From the NCBI RefSeq assembly GCF_004331385.1, contig NZ_SJON01000005.1:207527-271526 (forward strand): a stretch of DNA of 64,000 bases, given 5' to 3'. Below are positions 39,485-54,199 of this stretch, piece after piece. Origin of the DNA: Enterobacter quasihormaechei. Lineage in GTDB: Bacteria; Pseudomonadota; Gammaproteobacteria; Enterobacterales; Enterobacteriaceae. Both the position numbers and the translations under genes were made by a program. The notes below the pieces were generated by a model, which worked only from the letters and a program-made list of their open reading frames with translations, did no database searches and was not told the DNA's origin. How positions within the stretch are numbered: the stretch's first letter is position 1; the number at the start of each line of letters is the position of its first letter.

Positions 39485-39979
39485 TTATTCGGCTGGTGCA
39501 GGCATTTTACCTTCCGGCGCTGCACGTTCTGTCAGACGCTTCTCAAAATTGGCATTAAACTGCTTTTTCTGTTCCGGCGTCAGAATGTTGTAAATCTTGT
39601 TCTGGGTTTCCATGTGGGCCAGCATGCGCGCTTTATGCTGCTCGGCCATTTTATCGATCTGCGCTTCTGCTTTTGCTTTATCGAAGCTGTCGCTGGCAAT
39701 GATGTCATGCATCGCGCGGCGCTCTTCCAGCGGAGGACGCTTCATCTGGTCACGCTGGCTTTTTCTGATGTCGCGGATCTGCTGCTTCTGCGCGTCGGTC
39801 AGGTTCAGGTCTTTAAACATCATCATCTCATGATGCATACCCGGCTTGCCTTTATGATGCATCATCATTTTGCCTTCAGCCGGCGCGGCGGTAGTGGTCG
39901 CGGTATCTGCGGCGAACGCCATGCTGGTAGCGCCCAGAGCCAGGGTAGAGGCAACAAACAGTGCAGTTAATTTACGCAT
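39485..39979 (-). CDS. spy: Periplasmic chaperone Spy
   Basis: A 164-residue ATP-independent periplasmic chaperone that prevents aggregation during envelope stress. A signal peptide ends at AFA (residue 23). The mature protein is almost all helical, with two LTxxQ motifs (LTDAQKQQ and LTPEQKKQ), a Met/His-rich N-terminal tail (KMMMHHKGKPGMHHEMMM) and many basic residues; it functions as a cradle-shaped dimer. AAGGAAAG precedes the ATG. In E. coli it is controlled by CpxR and BaeR; a weak CpxR-like pair lies upstream. It is a little longer than E. coli Spy because of the Ala/Pro-rich end. Confidence 0.95.
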   Translation of the reverse strand: MRKLTALFVASTLALGATSMAFAADTATTTAAPAEGKMMMHHKGKPGMHHEMMMFKDLNLTDAQKQQIRDIRKSQRDQMKRPPLEERRAMHDIIASDSFDKAKAEAQIDKMAEQHKARMLAHMETQNKIYNILTPEQKKQFNANFEKRLTERAAPEGKMPAPAE

Positions 39980-40316
39980 AATGTCTTTCCTTACTTTCAG
40001 TTATTCTTCGGCGCTATGCCGTGTTGACGAGATTAACTTTACGGGGTTTATCGTCAATTAGTCAGAGCAACGGTAAAACAATGAAAGTATAAAAAACACG
40101 TTTTCGCCAATTATGGAGAAATTAAGGAAAAAGCGTGGAGAGATGAAACAGAAATATTCAACAGGATGATTTTAAAGAGATTATGGAGAAGTATAACGAA
40201 GTGCCGTTTAATAATAAAGCAATACTCCAGGAAAATTCCGCAAACTATACAAGAGCGCTTTTATCGCTAAGAAATTTATTCTTCACGTCCCCTCCGGTCT
40301 ACGCGAGGGGAAACGA
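39980..40316. other. Intergenic region upstream of spy
   Basis: About 337 bp, mostly AT-rich, between spy and the end of astE (both on the minus strand). The part near spy should carry its promoter. GATAA-N5-GTAAA on the minus strand at 40038-40052 is a weak CpxR-like pair. A plus-strand open frame from 40183 runs into astE antisense and is not convincing. No repeat or RNA gene was recognised. Confidence 0.5.
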
Positions 40317-41282
40317 TCAGGACATTTTTTCCAGCATCAAGCCGGCCCGCAAACCAAATGCGACCGACGGATTAGGGAATAAAACATATTCCGTGGCGTG
40401 CTGTACCGCATAGCGGGTCTCACCATCTTCCGCGAGCAGGACTCCCTGTCGAAACGGCGTAAAGTTCAGCGTATGGGGCGCCATATGAAGATGGAAAGCC
40501 TCGCTGCGGCGCGTGATCTGCTGCACGACCCGATAGCGCACGACGGGTTCACAAGCGTGTTCCGGCGCAACCCCTGCGAGCAATGCCCGCAGCGCCTGAT
40601 GCGTAGGAGCAAAACGGGTCAGGTCGTTTTGCCCGAACGGCAACGCTTTTCCCAGCTCCAGGGTGCAGGAAAGCGCGCCAAAACGCTCGCAGGTGAAATG
40701 GGTAAACGTGCCGCCCGGCGTCTGGTGGAAAACCAGCGCCTCCAGCCCGGCATCGCCAAGCCAGTCCAGAAACGCTTCATCCCAGGGCTGGTTTCGCTGC
40801 GGTAAAACGCCAAAACGCACGTGATACGAGGCGCGAATGGCCGTATGCAGATCGAGGTGCCAGCGCGTTGCCCCCGCCCCGGCAAAAAACGTCGTCACCA
40901 CCTCCTCCAGCCATTGCGCGCGGGTCGTTTCATCGCTCTCTGGAAATTGCGTCCAGCGCCCCCCAAACATGCGGTTAAGGTCGCTCACGAGGTACCGTTT
41001 GTTTTGCGCCAGCGCAGGCGGATTTCCCAGCACCACCAGCAGACGGCAGTGCAGCGTGATCTCCTTGCGACAGAGCGCGCGCAGCAACAGATCGACAATC
41101 TCCACGGGCGCGGTTTCGTTTCCGTGAATGCCGGTGGAGAGCAGCAGCGACAGGTCATATTCCTCCAACGGCGTCAGCTCAAGCACGCCCGGTCCCAGCC
41201 ATCGCCAGTGGAATGAGGGGCCTTCCCCCTCGTGCCGCTCCGGTGTCTTTCCAGCCAGCGTCAGCGCCAGTAAGTTTTCCAT
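40317..41282 (-). CDS. astE: Succinylglutamate desuccinylase
   Basis: A 321-residue zinc enzyme of the M14/aspartoacylase family. It hydrolyses N-succinylglutamate to glutamate and succinate, the last step of the arginine succinyltransferase pathway. Zinc ligands lie in [14 protein letters not shown] (His and Glu) and in [10 protein letters not shown] (His); [13 protein letters not shown] carries the catalytic Glu. GGAGACG precedes the ATG. It is the last gene of astCADBE, nine bases after astB. Length matches the family. Confidence 0.95.
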   Translation of the reverse strand: MENLLALTLAGKTPERHEGEGPSFHWRWLGPGVLELTPLEEYDLSLLLSTGIHGNETAPVEIVDLLLRALCRKEITLHCRLLVVLGNPPALAQNKRYLVSDLNRMFGGRWTQFPESDETTRAQWLEEVVTTFFAGAGATRWHLDLHTAIRASYHVRFGVLPQRNQPWDEAFLDWLGDAGLEALVFHQTPGGTFTHFTCERFGALSCTLELGKALPFGQNDLTRFAPTHQALRALLAGVAPEHACEPVVRYRVVQQITRRSEAFHLHMAPHTLNFTPFRQGVLLAEDGETRYAVQHATEYVLFPNPSVAFGLRAGLMLEKMS

Positions 41283-41291
41283 ATCGTCTCC

Positions 41292-46772
<5,481 letters not shown>

Positions 46773-47579
46773 ATGAAATTTGTCTCTTTTAATATCAACG
46801 GCCTGCGTGCCCGCCCTCACCAGCTTGAAGCGATTGTTGAGCAACATCAGCCAGATGTGATCGGCTTGCAGGAGACAAAAGTTCACGACGATATGTTCCC
46901 GCTCGAAGAGGTAGCGAAGCTGGGCTATAACGTCTTTTACCACGGTCAGAAAGGCCACTACGGCGTTGCGCTGCTGACCAAAGATACGCCGGTCTCGGTG
47001 CGTCGTGGCTTCCCGGGGGACGGTGAAGAGGCGCAACGCCGCATCATCATGGCGGAAATTCCTTCCGCACTCGGCAACGTTACCGTCATCAACGGCTATT
47101 TTCCGCAGGGTGAAAGCCGCGATCATGAAACCAAATTCCCGGCTAAAGCGAAGTTTTATCAGGATCTGCAAAATTACCTGGCAACCGAACTCAAAAAAGA
47201 AAATCCGGTGCTGATCATGGGCGACATGAACATCAGCCCGACGGATCTGGATATCGGCATCGGCGAAGAGAACCGCAAGCGCTGGCTGCGCACCGGCAAA
47301 TGCTCTTTCCTGCCGGAGGAGCGCGAGTGGATGGAGCGCCTGCTCGGCTGGGGGTTGGTGGATACCTTCCGTCATGCCAACCCACAGACGCAGGACCGCT
47401 TCTCGTGGTTTGACTACCGCTCGAAAGGCTTCGATGACAACCGTGGCCTGCGAATCGATCTGCTGCTGGCAAGCGCCCCGCTGGCCGAGCGCTGCATTGA
47501 AACCGGTATCGACTATGATATCCGCAGCATGGAAAAGCCGTCCGACCATGCGCCGGTATGGGCAACATTCAAGCTGTAA
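46773..47579 (+). CDS. xthA: Exonuclease III (AP endonuclease)
   Basis: A 268-residue DNA repair nuclease of the ExoIII/APE1 family. It cuts at abasic sites, cleans 3' ends and digests duplex DNA 3' to 5'. Catalytic residues are visible: Glu34 in GLQETKVHD, Asp and Asn in [11 protein letters not shown] near residue 151, Asp in LRIDLLLAS, and the His in [10 protein letters not shown] near residue 259. ATG 46773 gives [10 protein letters not shown] and the E. coli length; an in-frame start at 46698 is not supported. The next gene starts six bases after its stop. Confidence 0.97.
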   Translation: MKFVSFNINGLRARPHQLEAIVEQHQPDVIGLQETKVHDDMFPLEEVAKLGYNVFYHGQKGHYGVALLTKDTPVSVRRGFPGDGEEAQRRIIMAEIPSALGNVTVINGYFPQGESRDHETKFPAKAKFYQDLQNYLATELKKENPVLIMGDMNISPTDLDIGIGEENRKRWLRTGKCSFLPEEREWMERLLGWGLVDTFRHANPQTQDRFSWFDYRSKGFDDNRGLRIDLLLASAPLAERCIETGIDYDIRSMEKPSDHAPVWATFKL

Positions 47580-47585
47580 TCCTCA

Positions 47586-48269
47586 GTGAACAGTAAAAAA
47601 ATCATTCTCCTGTGCGCCCTTCTGGGCGCATTTGTTTTGATCGTTGTTTTGCTGCCTCCGGGCGTCCTCTCCCTCGACGCGTTAAAAATGCATCATCAAA
47701 CGTTGCTTAATCGTGTGGAGCAAGCGCCCCTTCAGAGCGCGCTGCTCTATTTTGCGGTTTACGTTCTGGTCTCCGCGCTGTCGATCCCCGGAGCCGCGCT
47801 TCTGACGCTGCTCGGCGGGGCGCTTTTCAGCCTGTGGGAGGCGACGCTTTTGGTCTCATTTGCCTCGACGCTTGGCGCCACGCTTGCCATGCTCGTCAGC
47901 CGTTATCTGCTGCGGGACTGGGTGCAACGGCGCTTTGCTGCACAGATGAACACGATCGATGCGGGGATGGATCGCGACGGCGCGCGCTACCTTTTTGCCC
48001 TGCGCCTGATGCCATTGTTTCCGTTCTTTCTGGTCAATCTGCTGATGGGCCTTACCCGACTTAAGGTGCGTCACTACTGGTGGGTGAGCCAGCTTGCCAT
48101 GCTGCCTGCCACCGTCATCTATCTGAACGCCGGGCGCGAACTGGGGAAACTCACCTCGCTGCGCGATATTCTGTCGCCGGGATTGCTGTTCGCCTTTACA
48201 CTACTGGGGTTATTACCGCTGGCTACGCGCCGGCTGTTTTCCCGATACATCCCTTCGATTAAAAAGTGA
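47586..48269 (+). CDS. TVP38/TMEM64-family membrane protein (YdjX/YdjZ type)
   Basis: A 227-residue inner-membrane protein of the DedA-like TVP38/TMEM64 family. Hydrophobic segments lie at about 5-27, 52-75, 80-103, 139-160 and 185-210. The family core is seen in ALSIPGAALLTLLGGALFS and RLMPLFPFFLVNLLMGLT. Relatives are proposed to handle lipids or ions, but no function is proven. The start is GTG, six bases after the xthA stop. E. coli has ydjX, ydjY, ydjZ and ynjA in this interval; only this one gene is present here, so it may correspond to either ydjX or ydjZ. ynjB starts six bases after its stop. Confidence 0.85.
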   Translation: MNSKKIILLCALLGAFVLIVVLLPPGVLSLDALKMHHQTLLNRVEQAPLQSALLYFAVYVLVSALSIPGAALLTLLGGALFSLWEATLLVSFASTLGATLAMLVSRYLLRDWVQRRFAAQMNTIDAGMDRDGARYLFALRLMPLFPFFLVNLLMGLTRLKVRHYWWVSQLAMLPATVIYLNAGRELGKLTSLRDILSPGLLFAFTLLGLLPLATRRLFSRYIPSIKK

Positions 48270-48275
48270 GGCATT

Positions 48276-49445
48276 ATGCGCCAGGTGCGTTTTTGCGCGT
48301 TTCTGACGGGTCTGCTGCTGGCAACGCCCGTCTTTGCTGCCCAGAGCTGGCAATCCATTCAACAGCAGGCCAGCGGGCAGACCGTCTGGTTTAACGCCTG
48401 GGGCGGCGATGAGGCCGTTAACCGCTACCTGGACTGGGTGAGCGGCGAAGTGAAAACGCACTACGCCATCAACCTGAAGATCGTTCACCTGGCCGATGCC
48501 GCCGACGCGGTGAAGCGGATCCAGACGGAACAGGCCGCAGGACGCAGCCGTAACGGGTCGGTGGATCTGCTCTGGGTAAACGGTGAAAACTTCCGCACGC
48601 TGAAAGAGGCGAACCTGCTGCTCACCGGCTGGGCGCAAACCCTGCCCAACTGGCGTTATGTCGATACCCGCAAGCCGGTGACGGAAGATTTTGCCCTTCC
48701 TACCGAGGGCGCAGAATCCCCCTGGGGCGGCGCGCAGCTAACCTTTATTGCCCGGAAATCGAGCATGCCGACGCCGCCGGCAGATCCCCGCGCGCTGCTG
48801 GTTTACGCTCAGCAACATCCCGGTAAGGTGAGCTATCCGCGCCCTCCTGATTTTACCGGCACCGCGTTTCTTGAGCAGCTACTGCTGGCGTTGACCGCCC
48901 ATCCGGAGGCGTTGAAAAAGGCGCCGGATAATACCTTTGCGCAGGTTACCGCGCCGCTGTGGCGCTATCTTGATACGCTGCACCCCCTGCTGTGGCGTGA
49001 AGGGAACGATTTTCCTCCGTCGCCTGCGCGCATGGATACGCTGCTGGCCAGCGGCAGCCTGAACCTGTCGCTGACGTTTAATCCGGCCCACGCGCAGCAA
49101 AAGGTGGCGAGCGGTGAACTGCCTGCCGACAGCTACAGCTTCGGCTTTAGCCAGGGCATGATTGGCAACGTGCATTTTGTCGCTATCCCGGCAAATGCGA
49201 GCGCGAGCGCGGGCGCAAAAGTGGTGGCGAACTTCCTGCTGTCACCCCAGGCGCAGATCCGCAAAGCCGATCCTGCCGTCTGGGGTGACCCGAGCGTGCT
49301 GGACGGCGAAAAACTGCCTACGACAGCGGCAAAACAGCTTCGCACCTTTACCCCTTCGGACACCCCAGATGTGCTTCCCGAACCGCACGCCGCCTGGGTG
49401 AACGCCCTGGAGCAGGAATGGCTTCGCCGCTACGGAACCCGCTAA
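48276..49445 (+). CDS. ynjB: ABC transporter substrate-binding protein YnjB
   Basis: A 389-residue periplasmic binding protein. The signal peptide MRQVRFCAFLTGLLLATPVFA ends near residue 21. The mature protein begins AQSWQSIQQQASGQTVWFNA, followed by WGGDEAVNRYLDW, a pattern of thiamine- and putrescine-type family binding proteins; VDLLWVNGENFRTLKEANLL is also typical. Its substrate is unknown. It belongs to ynjBCD and overlaps the start of ynjC by 28 bp. Length agrees with E. coli YnjB within a residue. Confidence 0.92.
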   Translation: MRQVRFCAFLTGLLLATPVFAAQSWQSIQQQASGQTVWFNAWGGDEAVNRYLDWVSGEVKTHYAINLKIVHLADAADAVKRIQTEQAAGRSRNGSVDLLWVNGENFRTLKEANLLLTGWAQTLPNWRYVDTRKPVTEDFALPTEGAESPWGGAQLTFIARKSSMPTPPADPRALLVYAQQHPGKVSYPRPPDFTGTAFLEQLLLALTAHPEALKKAPDNTFAQVTAPLWRYLDTLHPLLWREGNDFPPSPARMDTLLASGSLNLSLTFNPAHAQQKVASGELPADSYSFGFSQGMIGNVHFVAIPANASASAGAKVVANFLLSPQAQIRKADPAVWGDPSVLDGEKLPTTAAKQLRTFTPSDTPDVLPEPHAAWVNALEQEWLRRYGTR

Positions 49446-50947
49446 GCGGGCTGGTGTGGGTAGCAATGGCGGTGATCTATCTGCCGCTGCTTCCCGCCAG
49501 CGGCATGCTGCTGGCTCCGGCGTTCTCTTTCGCCAACTGGGCGGCGCTGTTTGCCGACCCACAGCTGCCGCAGGCGCTGGCCGCCACGCTGGTGTCAGCG
49601 CTGATCGCGACGCTGGGTTCGCTGATTATCGCCCTGAGCCTGCTTGCGCTTCTCTGGCCCGGTGAAGGCTGGCAACGCCTGAGTGCCCGCCTGCCGTGGC
49701 TGTTAGCCGTGCCGCACGTCGCCTTCGCCACCAGTGCGCTGCTGCTGTTTGCGGAAGGCGGTCAGTTTTACCGGCTCTGTACATTCTGCTCGCCGCAGCT
49801 GGACCGCTACGGTATCGGGCTTGGCCTGACGCTGGCGGTCAAAGAGAGTGCGTTCGTTCTGTGGGCGATCTACGCCGCGCTGCCTGAAAAGCGCCTCGCC
49901 CAGCAGAAAATCGTGCTGCATACCTTCGGCTATGGGCGGATACAGGCGCTCGGCTGGCTCATCCTTCCGGCCATCGCCCCGGCGCTGGGCGCCGTGATGC
50001 TGGCGGTGCTGGCCTGGTCGCTATCCGCGGTGGATGTGGCCATTGTGCTCGGGCCGGGCAACCCGCCGACGCTGGCGGTACTGGCCTGGCAGTGGCTCAC
50101 CCAGGGCGATGCGCAGCAGCACACCAAGGGAACGCTGCTGTGTCTGGTGTTACTCCTGCTGCTGGCCACGCTGGCAGCCGCAGGTTACGGTCTCTGGGCG
50201 GCATGGCGGCGCGCCGGGCCGGACACCTCCGGGATCCGTCGTCCTTCTCATTTCGTACTGCCTGCACGTACGCTGGGCGCGCTACTGCCGCTGTGCGGCG
50301 TGCTCTGCGCGCTTGTCCTGCTGTTGCTGGCACGCCGGGACGACGTCGGCCCCGTCAGCGACAGCCTTTCGCTGGGACTGCTGTCGAGCCTGATAGCGCT
50401 GGCAATCATCCTGCTCTGGCTTGAGTGGGGGCCGCGGCGCGGCGCGGTGTGGATCTGGCTGCCGCTTGCCCTCCCGGCGCTGCCGCTCGTATCCGGGCAA
50501 TATGCCGTTGCGCTGTGGCTGGGCATTGACGGCGAGTACGCTGCGGTGCTCTGGAGCCATATGCTCTGGGTCATCCCGTGGATGCTTCTGGTGCTGCAAC
50601 CGGCCTGGCGCAGGATCGATCCCCGTCTGATCCTGACCGCCAGAACGCTGGGCTGGCGACGGGCGAAAATTTTCTGGCGCGTAAAATGCCCATTGATGGT
50701 TCGCCCGGCGCTGCTGGCCTTTGCAGCCGGCTTTTCCGTGAGCATGGCCCAGTACATGCCTACCCTCTGGCTGGGGACGGGCCGTCTCGCCACCCTGACA
50801 ACGGAGGCCGTCGCCCTCAGCAGCGGCGGCAGCGTGCCCGTTCTGGCTAACCGGGCGCTGGGTCTGCTGCTGTTGACCAGCAGCGTCTTTGCCCTTGCCG
50901 CGCTGCTCTCCCGCCTCGTAGGCCGTTACAGACAAGGATTACGTTGA
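49418..50947 (+). CDS. ynjC: ABC transporter fused permease YnjC
   Basis: A 509-residue inner-membrane permease made of two fused halves of the binding-protein-dependent type, each with about six spans; the first conserved EAA-like loop lies near VLHTFGYGRIQALGWLILP and the second near ARTLGWRRAKIFWRVKCPLM. This fused layout is like ThiP or FbpB. The substrate is unknown. It would work with YnjB and YnjD. The start lies 28 bp inside ynjB, with GGAGCAGGA just upstream, and the stop overlaps the ynjD start as TGATG. Numerous other-frame open frames in this GC-rich gene are shadows. Confidence 0.9.
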   Translation: MASPLRNPLSGLVWVAMAVIYLPLLPASGMLLAPAFSFANWAALFADPQLPQALAATLVSALIATLGSLIIALSLLALLWPGEGWQRLSARLPWLLAVPHVAFATSALLLFAEGGQFYRLCTFCSPQLDRYGIGLGLTLAVKESAFVLWAIYAALPEKRLAQQKIVLHTFGYGRIQALGWLILPAIAPALGAVMLAVLAWSLSAVDVAIVLGPGNPPTLAVLAWQWLTQGDAQQHTKGTLLCLVLLLLLATLAAAGYGLWAAWRRAGPDTSGIRRPSHFVLPARTLGALLPLCGVLCALVLLLLARRDDVGPVSDSLSLGLLSSLIALAIILLWLEWGPRRGAVWIWLPLALPALPLVSGQYAVALWLGIDGEYAAVLWSHMLWVIPWMLLVLQPAWRRIDPRLILTARTLGWRRAKIFWRVKCPLMVRPALLAFAAGFSVSMAQYMPTLWLGTGRLATLTTEAVALSSGGSVPVLANRALGLLLLTSSVFALAALLSRLVGRYRQGLR

Positions 50948-51567
50948 TGCTGAACGTGAAAAATCTCACCATTTCGCCGCTCTTTCATGAGGTCAACTTC
51001 CGCGTCCCGGCGGGGGAGATCGTCACGCTAATGGGGCCATCCGGGAGCGGGAAATCGACCCTTTTCGCCTGGATGGTGGGCGCGTTATCCGCTGATTTTA
51101 AGGCGCACGGCGAGCTGTGGCTGAACGATCGTCGCTGCGATCTGCTTCCCGTGGAAACGCGCGGGATCGGCATTCTCTTTCAGGATGCCCTGCTGTTTGA
51201 CGCCTTCAGCGTGGGGCAAAACCTGATGCTGGCGCTGCCGGCGCACGTTGCCGGGCGCGCCCGGCGCGAGGCGGTCGAGCAGGCCCTGGACACTGCCGGG
51301 CTGGCAAACCACTACGCCAGCGATCCGGCTACCCTTTCCGGCGGCGAGCGCGCCCGGGTGAGCCTGTTGCGCGCCCTCCTCGCCCAGCCGCAGGCATTGC
51401 TGCTCGACGAGCCGTTCAGTCGTCTGGATAAAGCGCTGCGCGCCTCATTCCGCGCATGGGTATTTGAGATCGCTCGTCAGCGCAGGATCCCGGTGGTGCT
51501 GGTCACCCACGATGAGGAAGATATTCCGCCCGGCGGGGAGGTGATTGAGATTTCTCGCTGGCAATAA
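50947..51567 (+). CDS. ynjD: ABC transporter ATPase YnjD
   Basis: A 206-residue ABC ATPase: Walker A GPSGSGKST, signature LSGGERAR, Walker B ALLLDEPFSRLD and the H-loop VLVTHDEEDIP. It would energise YnjC for uptake of an unknown solute. ATG 50947 overlaps the ynjC stop (TGATG); an in-frame TTG three bases earlier is less likely. It is about ten residues shorter than E. coli YnjD at the C-terminus. Transcription probably continues into ynjE, whose ATG lies 73 bp after the stop. Confidence 0.92.
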   Translation: MLNVKNLTISPLFHEVNFRVPAGEIVTLMGPSGSGKSTLFAWMVGALSADFKAHGELWLNDRRCDLLPVETRGIGILFQDALLFDAFSVGQNLMLALPAHVAGRARREAVEQALDTAGLANHYASDPATLSGGERARVSLLRALLAQPQALLLDEPFSRLDKALRASFRAWVFEIARQRRIPVVLVTHDEEDIPPGGEVIEISRWQ

Positions 51568-51640
51568 TGTGCTAACGCAATGTTTTTGGCCTCAGGAGCG
51601 ACGACAATGCCATCCTCTTTTAATGACGTCAGGTTTTTCG

Positions 51641-52948
51641 ATGAAACGTGTTTCTCAACTGACCGCGCTGGCCCTGATCTGCGGCCTCGCTTCACTTTCC
51701 TCCACGGCGGCTGATATGCCCCACTCCCTCACCCTGGCCCAGCTACAGGCTAAGAACGGCGCGGTAATCGATACGCGTATCAGTGCGTTCTATAACGGCT
51801 GGCCGCAGACCCTGAGCGGAACGTCCGGGCACGAGCCCGCCGCGCTTAATCTCTCTGCCCGCTGGCTTAAGGCAATGAGCGATGAACAGCTCAGCGGCTG
51901 GGCAAAACAGCACCGGCTGACGCCAGACGTGCCGGTGGCGCTCTATGGCAACGATGACGACAACCAGACCGTCAAAACGCGGCTGGAAAAAGCAGGCTTT
52001 ACCCGCGTTTCCATCCTGAGCGATGCCCTGCAACAGGCTGACCGTCTGCAACGGCTGGCGCATTTCGAACAGCTGGTTTATCCGCAGTGGATCCACCGGT
52101 TGCAGCAGGGTAAACCGGTTACCGCCGCGCCGGCGGGCGACTGGAAGGTGATTGAGGCTGGCTGGGGTGCGCCGAAGCTTTATCTCCTGAGCCACATTCC
52201 CGGCGCGGGCTACATTGACACCAACGAAGTGGAAAGCGAGCCGCTGTGGAATAAGGTCTCTGACGAGAAGCTGAAAGCGATGCTGGCGAAGCACGGGATC
52301 CGTCACGATACCACCGTCATTCTGTACGGTCGCGATGTGTATGCCGCCGCGCGCGTAGCGCAGATCATGCTCTACGCGGGCGTGAAGGATGTGCGTATTC
52401 TGGACGGCGGCTGGAAGGCATGGTCAGACGCCAGCCTGCCCGTTGAGCGCGGAACGCCTGAGAACGTGAAGCCAGCCCCTGATTTTGGCGCGCCGATCCC
52501 GGGTCAACCCCAGCTGATGGTGGATATGGAACAGGCCCGGGGAATGCTGCACCGTCAAGATGCATCCCTGGTAAGCATTCGTTCCTGGCCGGAGTTTATC
52601 GGTGAAACCAGCGGCTACAGCTATATCAAGCCAAAAGGTGACATTGCCGGCGCGCGCTGGGGCCATGCGGGCAGCGACGCGACCCATATGGAAGATTTCC
52701 ACAATCCGGACGGCACCATGCGCAGTGCCGATGACATCGCCGCCATGTGGAAGGCGTGGAATATCCTGCCGGAGCAGCACGTCGCGTTTTACTGCGGCAC
52801 CGGCTGGCGCGCGTCTGAAGCCTTCATGTACGCCCGCGCCATGGGCTGGAAGCACGTGGCCGTCTACGACGGCGGGTGGTACGAATGGAGCAGTCATCCG
52901 CAGAACCCGGTCTCCACCGGCGCGCGCGGCCCGGAGCGTACACGCTAG
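51641..52948 (+). CDS. ynjE: Triple-rhodanese sulfurtransferase YnjE
   Basis: A 435-residue exported protein with a signal peptide (MKRVSQLTALALICGLASLS, cleavage near residue 23) and three rhodanese domains. The last has the active-site loop VAFYCGTGWRASEAFM with the catalytic Cys near residue 384; the first two domains lack a clear active Cys. E. coli YnjE can transfer sulphur from thiosulphate or cysteine desulphurase in vitro; its natural role is unknown. ATG 51641 gives the signal peptide and the E. coli length; in-frame starts back to 51545 lie inside ynjD. Its stop overlaps that of convergent ynjF by four bases. Confidence 0.93.
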   Translation: MKRVSQLTALALICGLASLSSTAADMPHSLTLAQLQAKNGAVIDTRISAFYNGWPQTLSGTSGHEPAALNLSARWLKAMSDEQLSGWAKQHRLTPDVPVALYGNDDDNQTVKTRLEKAGFTRVSILSDALQQADRLQRLAHFEQLVYPQWIHRLQQGKPVTAAPAGDWKVIEAGWGAPKLYLLSHIPGAGYIDTNEVESEPLWNKVSDEKLKAMLAKHGIRHDTTVILYGRDVYAAARVAQIMLYAGVKDVRILDGGWKAWSDASLPVERGTPENVKPAPDFGAPIPGQPQLMVDMEQARGMLHRQDASLVSIRSWPEFIGETSGYSYIKPKGDIAGARWGHAGSDATHMEDFHNPDGTMRSADDIAAMWKAWNILPEQHVAFYCGTGWRASEAFMYARAMGWKHVAVYDGGWYEWSSHPQNPVSTGARGPERTR

Positions 52949-53562
52949 CGGGGGAGTGACTTCAGCGTCACGTAACCGCTCCAGATGCGCGTTGTGGTGG
53001 TCAGCCAGCACAACGCGCCAAACGCCCAGGCAAACAGCGTGAAGTGTGCCGGAAACAGGCAGCACAGCACAAACAGCGCGATGGTCTCCGTTCCTTCCGT
53101 TAACCCTCCGAGGTAATAAAACGACTTGTGCGCGTAGCCGGGGTTGTCGATATCATGTTTCCCCGCCAGCGCGGCAAAGGCCAGAAAGCTGCTGCCCGTG
53201 CCGATAAACGCGAACAGCAGCCAGGCGGCGGCAATCGCATTTTCAGCCGGTGCGGCCAGCGCGAAGCCAAACGGCACCAGGGCGTAAAACAGGAAGTCGA
53301 GGGCGATATCAAGAAACCCTCCCGCATCCGTCAGGCCACGGCGACGCGCCAGCGCGCCGTCCAGCCCGTCCAGTAGCCGGTTCAGCACAATGGCGACCAG
53401 CGCCGCCGGATACCAGCCCAGCGCCAGAAACGGTAACGCCAGCACGCCGATGCCAAACCCGGCGAGCGTCAACCCGTCAGGCGTGATAAACGGTTTATCC
53501 AGCGCGGCAGCCAGCTGATTCAGCCCGGGCTTCAGCCGGGGGTGCAGATGTTTATCCAGCAT
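52945..53562 (-). CDS. ynjF: CDP-alcohol phosphatidyltransferase-family protein YnjF
   Basis: A 205-residue inner-membrane protein of the CDP-alcohol phosphatidyltransferase family. The metal-binding motif DG-x2-AR-x8-G-x3-D-x3-D is complete in LDGALARRRGLTDAGGFLDIALD, so it is likely an active phospholipid-head-group or related transferase; the acceptor is unknown. About five hydrophobic spans. The start at 53562 (MLDKHLHPRLKP) matches E. coli YnjF; codons up to 53649 would overlap the upstream gene much more. It overlaps the end of the ynjA homologue by 11 bp and the end of ynjE by four. Confidence 0.92.
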   Translation of the reverse strand: MLDKHLHPRLKPGLNQLAAALDKPFITPDGLTLAGFGIGVLALPFLALGWYPAALVAIVLNRLLDGLDGALARRRGLTDAGGFLDIALDFLFYALVPFGFALAAPAENAIAAAWLLFAFIGTGSSFLAFAALAGKHDIDNPGYAHKSFYYLGGLTEGTETIALFVLCCLFPAHFTLFAWAFGALCWLTTTTRIWSGYVTLKSLPR

Positions 53563-54124
53563 GCGGTTTACCTTTAAACGTGGCGCACAGCCCCTGCGCC
53601 GGAATATCCAGTGCGGCATTAAAGCGGGCGGAAAGGTTCTGAAAAGCAATCAGGGCCGTCATTTCAGTGATGGTCTCTTCCGTAAAGTGGCGCTTTAGCT
53701 GGCTTTTGATATTTTCATCCACCCGAGGCGGCGTGGCGGTGACCGCCTCCGCAAAGGCCAGCGCCGCGCGCTCCTCTTCGCTGAACAGGGTGGAATGGTG
53801 CCAGTCGCTGACGGCCTGCACTTTATCCAGCGCCCCGCTCCGCTCGGCCAGACGCAGACTGTTGGCATCGATACAAAATGCGCAGTGGCAGATTTGCGAA
53901 ACCCGCGTCATCAGCAGCGAACGCAGCACCGGCGTCAATCGCGCCCGGCGCCGCTCCAGATAGCCGACAAACAGCGCCACCAGCCAGAAAAGACGCGGCA
54001 TGCGCCCCCACCAGCGGGTAGGGTTAAGCACCGCACCGAAGTGTTTTTTCTGCATCGCGGCAATGGGCTTGAGGCTGACGGGAAGGGATTCAATGGGGGC
54101 AACCCAGGCGGATGTCTCTTTCAC
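53552..54124 (-). CDS. ynjA: YnjA-like AhpD/carboxymuconolactone decarboxylase-family protein
   Basis: A 190-residue protein of the AhpD-like carboxymuconolactone decarboxylase family. The redox-type motif is FCIDANSLRLAE preceded by CHC (ICHCAFCID), giving a Cys-x2-Cys pair near residue 80. Segments WWGRMP, FVGYLERRR and QNLSARFNAALDIPAQGLC match E. coli YnjA as I recall it. The start is GTG 54124, with CAGGAG seven bases upstream. It overlaps ynjF by 11 bp, so the two are probably co-expressed. In E. coli ynjA lies upstream of ynjB, so this gene has moved. Its function is unknown. Confidence 0.83.
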   Translation of the reverse strand: MKETSAWVAPIESLPVSLKPIAAMQKKHFGAVLNPTRWWGRMPRLFWLVALFVGYLERRRARLTPVLRSLLMTRVSQICHCAFCIDANSLRLAERSGALDKVQAVSDWHHSTLFSEEERAALAFAEAVTATPPRVDENIKSQLKRHFTEETITEMTALIAFQNLSARFNAALDIPAQGLCATFKGKPHAG

Positions 54125-54199
54125 CTGTTTCTCCTGATGACTGGACTCTTTGAAAGGGCACGATAATATGTCGTTTTTCGCTATTAATTATTGACGAAC

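Noticed and set aside
40183..40413. 76-codon plus-strand open frame between spy and astE
   Set aside because: It runs about 100 bp antisense into astE, its ribosome site is poorly spaced, and the AT-rich translation shows no motif or membrane segment.
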